This document shows positions 38,960 through 46,609 of a stretch of DNA of 64,000 bases, in pieces. Each line of letters begins with the position of its first letter. Position 1 is the first letter of the stretch. The DNA lies in NCBI RefSeq assembly GCF_001854475.1, contig NZ_MNAN01000011.1, positions 1 to 64,000 of the forward strand, given 5' to 3'. Origin of the DNA: Pseudoalteromonas byunsanensis (GTDB lineage: Bacteria; Pseudomonadota; Gammaproteobacteria; Enterobacterales; Alteromonadaceae). The notes under the pieces were generated by a model. It ran no database searches and was not told the origin of the DNA. It saw nothing but the letters and a program-made list of their open reading frames with translations. The position numbers and the translations under genes are program-made.

Positions 38960-39158
38960 ACAATAGCGAGTAATCGCAACTTTGTTACTCTAATTGTTTT
39001 AAGACCCTTAGTTCGTTTGGCATACGTAAACTGCTCGGTATGGAAAGGAGGCAAACACAGTGCTCACTCGTCCATACACTCACAAATTTTACTTGCTACA
39101 TTGCTCATATCGGTGACGGTAGATATGAAAATTAAAAAGCCCCTTGTGGGCTTTTTTT
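38958..39158 (+). ncRNA. Predicted Fur-regulated RyhB-like small RNA, copy 2
   Basis: About 201 nt from the predicted start to the T-run. It has the same architecture as copy 1: Fur box over the -10, a divergent 5' part, then from 39087 the core TTTTACTTGCTACATTGC, identical to copy 1 for 42 nt, including the hairpin TCATATC/GATATGA, and the same terminator. Divergent 5' parts with a common 3' core suggest that the two RNAs share some targets and differ in others. The diguanylate cyclase gene starts about 90 bp further on and is not coupled to it. RyhB relationship is inference from the short seed, Fur sites and structure. Confidence 0.8.
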
Positions 39159-39162
39159 ATTT
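39078..39162 (+). repeat. Direct repeat, unit 2 (sRNA core and terminator)
   Basis: 85 bp, the partner of 38782-38864, about 297 bp downstream of it. Confidence 0.95.
39134..39158 (+). terminator. Intrinsic terminator of sRNA copy 2
   Basis: Stem AAAAAGCCC/GGGCTTTTT with loop CTTGT and seven T, identical to that of copy 1. Confidence 0.9.
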
Positions 39163-39249
39163 TTCGTACGGTGTAATCAGCTGTAATCGACTATAAAATC
39201 AACACCCTGTACCATAAGTAATACTTCAGCGTGAAATATAATAATTCTA

Positions 39250-40665
39250 ATGACCCATGCTCGACGCCGCTGCAACCTAATTTTGACACTATTGCTGCTG
39301 GCGGGATTTACTTTTACCAGTTGGTTTAGCTTTTATATGGCACACAATTCGCTTAGCGAAGGCATTGTGGATGATGCTTTGCCGTTGACTAGCCATTTGA
39401 TAAGCACTGATCTACAAAAACAATTACAAGCCCCTATTTATGTTGCACAGAGCATGGCACAGAACCATTTCATCCATTTATGGCTCAATGACAGCGATGC
39501 CAGTGACGATCAACTCTTTATTTTCCTAGATAAAACCAAACAGTTATTTCAAAGTCAGACAAGCTTTTTGGTCGACCATAAAACGCTCACTTACTACCAT
39601 TACGATGGCCGCACTCACAAATTAGATTTAAATAGTCAAGAAACACTTTGGTACCAACAAGCAATTGCGCCATCTCACAGAGACTATCTTCTTAATGTAG
39701 ATGTTACACCTCAAGATAACTTTACAGCCATCGTGTATGTGAATCACAAAATTGTGCTCAATGACGAATTACTCGGAGTTGCTGGTGTCGGCATTCAGCT
39801 ATATGACTTACAAACACTCATCAACCAATACCAAGCCCAGTATCATCGTAAGGTCTACTTTTCTGATCACCAAGGACGCCTGTTATTCTACAATCAATCT
39901 TTGCTCCCCAACCGCACCTTGAAGTCTGAATTTGACTCTCATCACAGCGCTATAGCCAAACAAGAAAACTATAAATTTTCAGTTAAACAAAACGGTGTGC
40001 AGCGCCTAATAAATAGTCGTTACATTCCTGAATTAGGCTGGCACCTGTTAGTCGAACAAGAGTTCACCACGCAAACGACATTAACAGATGCGCTGATAGC
40101 AAATTTGTTACTTGGTGTGGTGATAACGTTGTGCATTTTGGCAATAGCACAATTGACCTTTAATCAGTATCAATCTCGTCTGGAGGCCATTGCTCTTACC
40201 GATAAACTTTGTAATGTATTAAACCGACAAGCATTTGAACCTCAGCTACAAAAACACATTTATCGAGCCAAACTGGGCCGAGTACCTTTGAGCTTATTGC
40301 TGCTAGATATTGATCACTTCAAACAAGTCAATGACCAGCATGGTCACTTGGTTGGCGATAGGGTGTTGAAGCACTTTGCACAGCTATGTCAATCGGTAGC
40401 ACATAACAGCGATATTATATGTCGTTGGGGCGGTGAGGAATTTATGATCTTAATGCCCAACTCTTATCTAAATCATGCCCAGCAACTGAGTGAAAAATTA
40501 AGAGAAAAACTTGCAGCATGTAAGTGTGAAGTAGCCATTACCATCAGTGTCGGCGTCGCTCAGTATCAACCTCAAGAAAGTGAGGATGAATTTATCAAAC
40601 GTGCAGATGATGCATTATATCGGGCAAAAAATCAGGGACGAGATAGAGTCGAGTTGGCTGCTTAA
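39250..40665 (+). CDS. Membrane diguanylate cyclase with periplasmic sensor
   Basis: A 471-residue c-di-GMP synthase. TM1 is at about residues 9-30, a periplasmic Cache-like sensor spans about 35-275, TM2 is at about 280-300, and an intact GGDEF domain follows with LDIDHFKQVND and CRWGGEEF. The inhibitory RxxD site is absent (HNSD at that place), so product inhibition through this site is not expected. It follows the sRNA locus on the same strand and has a hairpin at its stop codon. An iron link is suggested only by position. Confidence 0.9.
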   Translation: MTHARRRCNLILTLLLLAGFTFTSWFSFYMAHNSLSEGIVDDALPLTSHLISTDLQKQLQAPIYVAQSMAQNHFIHLWLNDSDASDDQLFIFLDKTKQLFQSQTSFLVDHKTLTYYHYDGRTHKLDLNSQETLWYQQAIAPSHRDYLLNVDVTPQDNFTAIVYVNHKIVLNDELLGVAGVGIQLYDLQTLINQYQAQYHRKVYFSDHQGRLLFYNQSLLPNRTLKSEFDSHHSAIAKQENYKFSVKQNGVQRLINSRYIPELGWHLLVEQEFTTQTTLTDALIANLLLGVVITLCILAIAQLTFNQYQSRLEAIALTDKLCNVLNRQAFEPQLQKHIYRAKLGRVPLSLLLLDIDHFKQVNDQHGHLVGDRVLKHFAQLCQSVAHNSDIICRWGGEEFMILMPNSYLNHAQQLSEKLREKLAACKCEVAITISVGVAQYQPQESEDEFIKRADDALYRAKNQGRDRVELAA

Positions 40666-40683
40666 GAAAGCAGCCTGTTTCGT
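40656..40683 (+). terminator. Terminator overlapping the cyclase stop codon
   Basis: Stem GGCTGCTT/AAGCAGCC with a 4-nt loop; the TAA stop codon bridges stem and loop. A weak T-rich tract (TGTTTCGTTT) follows. Confidence 0.65.
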
Positions 40684-40691
40684 TTGCAACT

Positions 40692-41636
40692 TTAACGACG
40701 ATTTTTTCGCGCACGAGCTCTTCTTTGCTTCTTTTCTTCCTCTTTGGCCGCTTTTTTCGCTTCCGCCTCGGCTCTTAATTGCGCCACCATCACTTCTTCA
40801 TCTTCACGCATTTGTGGCGTTTCCATAGTGATGCGGCCAATGATTGCATCGCGCAATTCATTGATTAAGATTTCAGACATCTTGTGCGTATCAATTTGAT
40901 TTCCTCCGCGAATACAACCACGTTTTTTACCTGCGATTTCAATAAACTCCCAATCCTGCTCAGGTAATTCATCCAGCTTATAACGCGCCTTTAATAACTC
41001 GGGATAAGCATGTATTAAATATTCTGCGGTATAACTGGCCACTTCTTCATAATCAATGGCGGTATCTCTAATGGCGCCTGTTGCTGCTAAGCGATAGCCT
41101 GAATTTTCATTTTCTACTTTTGGCCACAACATGCCCGGCGTGTCGTACAACATAATGCCATCATCTAACTTAATGCGTTGTTGTGCTTTTGTCACAGCAG
41201 GTTCGTTGCCTGTTTTAGCCACAATTCGGCCTGCCAAAATATTGATAAGCGTTGATTTGCCAACGTTGGGGATCCCCATGATCATGGCTTTAAGCTGCTT
41301 GTCCGCTCCAGTTTTATGTGGCGCAAGCTTTTTACACAACTCGTTTATTTTGTGGACCTCAGCAGCTTTATCGTGACCAAAAGCAATGGCCTTCACACCA
41401 CTTTCTTGCTCAAAATACTCCATCCACTGCTCTGTTAAAGACGGATCGGCTAAATCAGCTTTGTTTAATATTTTGATGACCGGTTTATCACCACGAAGGG
41501 CAGATACCATCGGGTTTTCACTGCTGTAAGGAATGCGTGCATCCAGCACTTCAATAATTACGTCCATCTGCGGCATGATTTCTTTAATCTCGTTACGAGC
41601 CTTGTTCATATGCCCTGGGAACCACTGGATGGCCAT
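40692..41636 (-). CDS. ylqF: Ribosome biogenesis GTPase YlqF/RbgA family
   Basis: A 314-residue circularly permuted GTPase involved in late 50S subunit assembly. The motif order G4 (LNKADL, near residue 57), G1 (GIPNVGKST, near residue 120), G3 (DTPGML, near residue 165) is the permuted order of this family, and the N-terminal IQWFPGHMNKA is its signature. The C-terminus is basic (EEEKKQRRARARKNRR), as expected for rRNA binding. Confidence 0.93.
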   Translation of the reverse strand: MAIQWFPGHMNKARNEIKEIMPQMDVIIEVLDARIPYSSENPMVSALRGDKPVIKILNKADLADPSLTEQWMEYFEQESGVKAIAFGHDKAAEVHKINELCKKLAPHKTGADKQLKAMIMGIPNVGKSTLINILAGRIVAKTGNEPAVTKAQQRIKLDDGIMLYDTPGMLWPKVENENSGYRLAATGAIRDTAIDYEEVASYTAEYLIHAYPELLKARYKLDELPEQDWEFIEIAGKKRGCIRGGNQIDTHKMSEILINELRDAIIGRITMETPQMREDEEVMVAQLRAEAEAKKAAKEEEKKQRRARARKNRR

Positions 41637-41794
41637 CGTTTTCTCCTACAGGTAAAATCAAAACGTCATTTTACCTAGGTAATCACAAAATTACCTTAAT
41701 AGAGCGTAAAATTTTATCTTTTTACCGTTAATAACACCGCTTACCAGCATAACTCCAGTATACTGCGCCCATCATTTTTCTCTGGCGCATTCAT

Positions 41795-42331
41795 ATGGCA
41801 TTAAAGTCAACTATTATAAAAACACAGCTATCACTCAGTGATATGGATAGACACATTTACCAAACCTGTTCTTTGACGGTTGCACAACATCCATCAGAAA
41901 ACGAACAGCGGCTAATGGTCAGGCTACTTGCGTATGCGCTGCAATACCAAGAGCAACTCGAGTTCACTAAAGGCCTATGTGCCGATGATGAGCCTGAAAT
42001 TTGGGTTAAAAACTACAGTGATGAAATTGAATTATGGGTTGATTTGGGTTTACCTGATGAGAAACGTGTGAAAAAAGCCTGTAATCGAGCTAAACAAGTT
42101 GTGCTTTACACATATGGCGAAAATACACAAACGCTATGGTGGCAAAAAAATCAGGCTAAGCTCAGTGGTTTTGACAATTTATCCGTGATCAGCTTACCTT
42201 ATCTTGCAACGCAACAATTGGCAGATATGGCAGCTCGTTCAATTTCCTTGACTATAACGGTGCAAGACAAAGAAATATGGGTCAGCGACGAACAGCGCAG
42301 CGTGCACCTAGTACCGGAGCAACTAAAGTAG
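41795..42331 (+). CDS. yaeQ: YaeQ family protein
   Basis: A 178-residue protein with the YaeQ signatures MALKSTIIKTQLSLSDMDRH, ENEQRLMVRLLAYA and DEPEIWVKNY. YaeQ has a PD-(D/E)XK nuclease-like fold; its biological function is unclear. The lipase-like gene follows 8 bp downstream, so they form an operon. Confidence 0.92.
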   Translation: MALKSTIIKTQLSLSDMDRHIYQTCSLTVAQHPSENEQRLMVRLLAYALQYQEQLEFTKGLCADDEPEIWVKNYSDEIELWVDLGLPDEKRVKKACNRAKQVVLYTYGENTQTLWWQKNQAKLSGFDNLSVISLPYLATQQLADMAARSISLTITVQDKEIWVSDEQRSVHLVPEQLK

Positions 42332-42339
42332 GAGTCAAA

Positions 42340-42960
42340 ATGGCGATAAAGCGTGTTGTAGTCTTACACGGTTTGTATATGTCTGGTTTTGTAATGCAGC
42401 CCTTGTGCTCAAGATTAACTAATCAAGGGTTTGAAATACTCAACCTCAGTTATAACACCCTAACGCCAAACAAAAACTCAATCTTTACTGCCATTGACGA
42501 TTTTATCGAAGATCACCCCGCCGCTTTGGTCTGCCATTCTATGGGCGGTTTAGTTGCCCGAGCCTATTTGGAGAATAATTCACTCCCAAGCCAGTGTGTG
42601 AGCAAAGTGATAACACTTGGCACACCACACAAAGGCAGCACCATTGCAAAACACATGCATGACAAAGGGTTGAACATGTTGCTCAAAGACAGCATTGAGT
42701 TTTTGCTCAGTGACAACCATGACTGGCCGTTCAAAGCTAAGTTATACAGTATCGCTGGCGACTTACCCATTGGCCTTATGCCATTGCTAAAAAAGGGCAG
42801 TCGCTCAGACGGCACGGTTCTACTAGAGGAGACCAAACTCAAAGGTATGGAAGAACATAAAGTGTTTCATTTAAGCCATACCAGTATGATTTACTCTCGT
42901 CAGGTAACTGAGTATATCCTACAACTTCTTAATCAGGACGATCTCGAGCAGCCAGATTAA
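42340..42960 (+). CDS. Alpha/beta hydrolase, lipase-like
   Basis: A 206-residue cytoplasmic hydrolase. The nucleophile elbow CHSMGG is near residue 67; VVVLHGLYMSG is the oxyanion region, TLGTPHKGS follows the nucleophile, and Asp in RSDGTVL with His in HLSHTSMI complete the likely triad. I chose the ATG at 42340, 6 bp after AGGAG, rather than an upstream frame start inside yaeQ. The substrate is unknown; it resembles PGAP1/triacylglycerol-lipase-like small hydrolases. Confidence 0.85.
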   Translation: MAIKRVVVLHGLYMSGFVMQPLCSRLTNQGFEILNLSYNTLTPNKNSIFTAIDDFIEDHPAALVCHSMGGLVARAYLENNSLPSQCVSKVITLGTPHKGSTIAKHMHDKGLNMLLKDSIEFLLSDNHDWPFKAKLYSIAGDLPIGLMPLLKKGSRSDGTVLLEETKLKGMEEHKVFHLSHTSMIYSRQVTEYILQLLNQDDLEQPD

Positions 42961-43166
42961 TGGTCTCCATTTTGCGCAACTTTGTATGCAACCCAGGCGA
43001 TAATACCTGTTATCAGAGGAATCGGTGCCGCAATGTAGCCAAACGCATCAGAGTTAGCAAAGCTTGCTCCCGCAAGATGACCAATCAAGCCTATCAAAAA
43101 TGCAACTAAAGCGATTACAACGACAATGATCTCTGACTTATGTTGTGATTTAGTTTTACCTTGCAT
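42957..43166 (-). CDS. Small membrane protein with two helices
   Basis: A 69-residue protein with helices at about residues 13-33 and 44-63. Function unknown. Its stop overlaps the convergent hydrolase stop by 4 bp. A plausible ribosome-binding site (GAAGGAGAG) precedes the ATG, and a class II FNR-type promoter lies upstream (43208-43248), suggesting induction at low oxygen. Confidence 0.75.
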   Translation of the reverse strand: MQGKTKSQHKSEIIVVVIALVAFLIGLIGHLAGASFANSDAFGYIAAPIPLITGIIAWVAYKVAQNGDH

Positions 43167-43538
43167 AATTACTCTCCTTCAATAATAACCTTGTATCTTT
43201 CCAGTCCATTATGCGCCCATAGACAGAGTGATTTTTGACCTAAATCAAACCAAAGTAGGTGCAATTTTAACCGTAAACGCCTCTTATGCTTCAGATCAAT
43301 TTTTCAGCGTTTCACTCTGTGAATAGTAAAAACTTGGCAAGCTTTATTCCCACACTAATACCAAATAATGAGTTTTTGATCTCGGGGTAGAAAAATCACG
43401 TATAACCCACATATAAAATATTATTCGCACATTTATTTTACTTTGATTTATTTTTTCGATTGATTGCATAGATTTTAGTCGATGGGAATTTGAGCGACTT
43501 TCACCCATACTAGTGAACATCAAAACAAGGAGCTTAAT
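43167..43538. other. Intergenic control region between the small membrane-protein gene and dps
   Basis: It holds the FNR-type promoter of the small membrane-protein gene and, presumably, the dps promoter near its right end. No ORF with a ribosome-binding site was found. AT-rich right half. Confidence 0.5.
43208..43248 (-). promoter_or_regulatory. Class II FNR-type promoter
   Basis: TTGACCTAAATCAA (43235-43248) matches the FNR consensus TTGAT-N4-ATCAA at 9 of 10 positions. On the minus strand CATAAT (43208-43213) would be a -10, placing the start near 43200 and the FNR site centre at about -41.5, the class II activation position. Confidence 0.55.
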
Positions 43539-44012
43539 ATGAATACAACGAACTCAATTGGTTTAGACAATCAAAAAAGCCAATCACTGGTAACGTCATT
43601 AAATACACTGCTGAGTAGCTATCAGATCCAATATATGAACGCGCGTGGCTTTCACTGGAACATCAAAGGCCGTAACTTCTTTGAGCTGCATCTTAAGTTT
43701 GAAGAGATCTATAACCTGCTTTTAGAAAAAGTAGATGAAATCGCAGAGCGAATACTCACTATAGAAGGAAAGCCATTACATGCTTTTTCTGACTATTTGG
43801 AGAGCAGTAAGATAGCTGAAGCAAAAAACATCAGTGATGGAGCCGACGCACTAAACAACCTGTTAAGTGGTTACAAAGTCTTGATAGCCATGCAGCGTGA
43901 TATTTTAGAGCAAGCGGGCGATGCACAAGACGAAGGAACCGCAGCACTAATGAGCGATTACATCAAAGAGCAAGAAAAGTTAGTCTGGATGCTTAAAGCC
44001 TATCTCAACTAA
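43539..44012 (+). CDS. dps: Dps-family DNA-protecting ferritin
   Basis: A 157-residue mini-ferritin that oxidises and stores iron and protects DNA. The ferroxidase ligands lie in ARGFHWNIKGRNFFELHLKFEEIY near residues 35-58, in intersubunit arrangement typical of Dps, and DEIAERI follows. AAGGAG lies upstream of the ATG. Its 3' end overlaps a convergent gene by 33 bp. Confidence 0.95.
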   Translation: MNTTNSIGLDNQKSQSLVTSLNTLLSSYQIQYMNARGFHWNIKGRNFFELHLKFEEIYNLLLEKVDEIAERILTIEGKPLHAFSDYLESSKIAEAKNISDGADALNNLLSGYKVLIAMQRDILEQAGDAQDEGTAALMSDYIKEQEKLVWMLKAYLN

Positions 44013-44405
44013 GCGTTGTATATTATCTTTATGGTGGGGCTGTTGGCTTACAAGTTCTGCCATGTTGGCATAAAAGTTAATGCTCGTTGTGGTTCCTTGC
44101 CATAACTGAGCCAAAGCGTGGCGGGCAAGTGCATTTGCCCCCACGTAATCTACGTGCTTCAGACCACGCTGCGTAACACCAGAAAAATACTCGCGGGTAT
44201 CTTCCATGCTATCAGCAGTGCTCATTTCAAACTCACTCATATCAACAACCGCATATAGTATGCTTTGTGCAGGAAATTGATTTGCATATGCGCGCAAGTG
44301 CTCTTGGAAAGCAAGGACACCTTCTTTGTTAAATGCTCCCTTTAGACCCATATAAGCATAGGGTGGTTGCATATAAACACGCCAAAGACCATGAGCTAAA
44401 AACAT
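43980..44405 (-). CDS. Uncharacterised SpoIIAA/STAS-like protein
   Basis: A 141-residue soluble protein I cannot name firmly. Its alternation of strands and helices (YMGLKGAFNKEGVLAFQEHL, then ILYAVVDMSEFEMS) resembles SpoIIAA-like proteins, but this is a weak call. AAGGTG lies 6 bp before the ATG. It starts 25 bp after the oligopeptidase B stop, so the two may be co-transcribed, and its 3' end overlaps dps by 33 bp on the opposite strand. Confidence 0.7.
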   Translation of the reverse strand: MFLAHGLWRVYMQPPYAYMGLKGAFNKEGVLAFQEHLRAYANQFPAQSILYAVVDMSEFEMSTADSMEDTREYFSGVTQRGLKHVDYVGANALARHALAQLWQGTTTSINFYANMAELVSQQPHHKDNIQRLVEIGFKHPD

Positions 44406-44430
44406 CTAAAACACCTTACCGATTAGAGCG

Positions 44431-46491
44431 CTACTTCGAAGATAACAAGCCTATGAAAAACGTCATTTCCAGAGCTTTATCCTGCAAACTTTTGAAGCGT
44501 CCAGATGCTCCCCCATGACCTGCATCCATATCCGTTTTGAACAATAACAAATTATCATCCGTTTTTACTTCTCGCAACTTGGCAACCCACTTCATTGGCT
44601 CCCAATATTGGACCTGTGAGTCATATAAACCGGTTGTCACCAGAATGTGCGGATAGTCCTGCTGTCTAAGATTATCATACGGAGAATAGTTCAAAATAGT
44701 TTGGTAAGCGGTTTTATCGTTTGGGTTACCCCATTCATCATATTCATTGGTTGTCAGTGGAATAGACTCATCCAACATGGTGGTCAACACATCTAAAAAT
44801 GGCACGTGGCAGCCCACTCCCAAATACAACTGTGGCGCCTGATTAACAATCGCTCCCATTAACAAACCACCTGCACTGCCACCAGAAGCAAATACCTTGT
44901 TTTTATCAGCATAGCCCTGTTCAACCAAGCTCTTTGTCACATCAACAAAATCATTAAAGGTATTTTGCTTGTGCGCTTTTTTCCCCTGTTCATACCATGG
45001 TCTTCCCAGCATCTCTGAGCCACGAATGTGCGCAATGGCATACACAAACCCCCGGTCAAGAAGTGACAAGGTAGCGCTAGAAAAGCTCGGATCGATTGTA
45101 ATACCATAAGCACCATAACCATATTGCAGCAATGGGTTGGTGCCATCTTTATGAAACTTTTCTTTATGATATACCAGCGATACAGGAACTTGTGCTCCAT
45201 CTCTGGCTGTCACAAACAACCTTTTAGAGGCATAGTTACTCGCATCAAAACCGCCCAACACCTGCTGTTGCTTACGGAGGATTTTGCGGCCAGTTTTTAA
45301 ATCACAATCATACACCGAGCTTGGTGTGGTTAGGCTGGAATAATGAATTCTGACGGTACTGGCACTCGATTCAGGGTTATAGCCAACCCCCGCATAAAAA
45401 CATTCGTCATCAAAGCTTAGGTGGTAACTTTCTCCGTCATAATTGTGTACAACAAAACGGATCTGCCCAAGCTCTCTTTCGGTAATGACGAAATGGCTAT
45501 CGAATAACTCCAACCCTTCTATCAAAATATGTTCGCGATGCGCTATCAGTTCCTGCCACTTTGATATGTCACCAATGGTTGCCTCACTTGCTTTAAGAAG
45601 GCGAAAATTTTTAGCTTGATGATTGGATAAAATATAATAACTTCCAGCGTGTTTATCGATGCCAAACTCATGACCTTCGGTACGGGGAAACAACCTTTTG
45701 AACTCACCCTGGGGTTCATTTGCATCTAATACCATTACATCGCTGGTTTCAGTCGCAGCAAGATGGATATAGATCTCACTCTCATCACGGCTTTTACCCA
45801 ATTCCATGTAAAACTGCCGATCTTGCTCTTCATACACCAAGATATCATCGCTTTGTGGTGTACCTAGTAGATGACGATAAACTTGATAGCCCAGTAAAGT
45901 TTGCGAGTCTTTTTTTACGTAAAAGACAGTTTTGTTATCGTTTGCCCAAACTAACTGTCCCTCAGTGTTTTCCAACACATCCGTTAAATATTGATTATTA
46001 GTGAGGTCTTTGAAGCGTATTGAGTATATGCGTCGTCCATCGATATCTTCACTGTAGGCAAGTATGTTGTCATTGGGACTGATGTTAATTTCGCCGATAT
46101 CGTAATACCCATAGTCACGGGCAAGTTCATTAACATTCAGCAACAAGGTTTTATCACTGAGCTGTTCATCTGTGGCACGAAAATGACTGGCATATTCATC
46201 ATCACCCTGTACATCACTCACATACCAGTAGGCGCCATCTTTCACAGGTACCGAACTGTCATCTTTAACAATGCGACCCTTTAGCTCCTCGAACAATGCA
46301 TCCTGTAGTGATTGGTGAGCCGACATATGATGCTCGGTAAACTCATTTTCTTGTTTAAGATGCGCAATGACCTGAGCATCTTGTCTGTTGTCATCTCGCA
46401 TCCAATAGTAATTATCGATACGAGTATGTCCATGATGCGTCATACTGTGTGGGATTTTTTTTGCAATGGGTGCAGACACTTTATCAGTCAC
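44431..46491 (-). CDS. ptrB: Oligopeptidase B (S9A family)
   Basis: A 686-residue cytoplasmic serine peptidase that cuts after Arg and Lys in short peptides. A seven-bladed propeller (to about residue 400) precedes the hydrolase domain. Ser539 in GGSAGGLL is the nucleophile, VTTGLYDSQVQYWEP carries the Asp region and DAGHGGASGR the His. YYWMRDDNR at the N-terminus is typical of this group. No signal peptide. Confidence 0.93.
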   Translation of the reverse strand: MTDKVSAPIAKKIPHSMTHHGHTRIDNYYWMRDDNRQDAQVIAHLKQENEFTEHHMSAHQSLQDALFEELKGRIVKDDSSVPVKDGAYWYVSDVQGDDEYASHFRATDEQLSDKTLLLNVNELARDYGYYDIGEINISPNDNILAYSEDIDGRRIYSIRFKDLTNNQYLTDVLENTEGQLVWANDNKTVFYVKKDSQTLLGYQVYRHLLGTPQSDDILVYEEQDRQFYMELGKSRDESEIYIHLAATETSDVMVLDANEPQGEFKRLFPRTEGHEFGIDKHAGSYYILSNHQAKNFRLLKASEATIGDISKWQELIAHREHILIEGLELFDSHFVITERELGQIRFVVHNYDGESYHLSFDDECFYAGVGYNPESSASTVRIHYSSLTTPSSVYDCDLKTGRKILRKQQQVLGGFDASNYASKRLFVTARDGAQVPVSLVYHKEKFHKDGTNPLLQYGYGAYGITIDPSFSSATLSLLDRGFVYAIAHIRGSEMLGRPWYEQGKKAHKQNTFNDFVDVTKSLVEQGYADKNKVFASGGSAGGLLMGAIVNQAPQLYLGVGCHVPFLDVLTTMLDESIPLTTNEYDEWGNPNDKTAYQTILNYSPYDNLRQQDYPHILVTTGLYDSQVQYWEPMKWVAKLREVKTDDNLLLFKTDMDAGHGGASGRFKSLQDKALEMTFFIGLLSSK

Positions 46492-46565
46492 TACGCTGTT
46501 CCTATTTTCTTTTTTGTGAAGTCTAACATAACTTTTATTAGCTTGGCGGGAATGTAAACACGTAA

Positions 46566-46596
46566 AAAAGGGCCAATTGTTACAATTGGCCCTTTT
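46566..46596 (-). terminator. Intrinsic terminator of the RND operon
   Basis: Arms AAAAGGGCCAATTGT and ACAATTGGCCCTTTT form a 15-bp stem, and on the minus strand the T-run continues. It follows the RND permease stop codon. Confidence 0.85.
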
Positions 46597-46609
46597 GAAA
46601 TCACCTTAC

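Noticed and set aside
38680..39054. 124-codon open frame on the minus strand, and a 63-codon frame on the plus strand at 38711-38902
   Set aside because: Both run through the sRNA promoters, Fur boxes or terminators, have no ribosome-binding sites and no family resemblance.
43465..43485. OxyR-like ATAGATTTTAGTCGAT upstream of dps
   Set aside because: Only one half-site matches; the second half differs at nearly all key bases.
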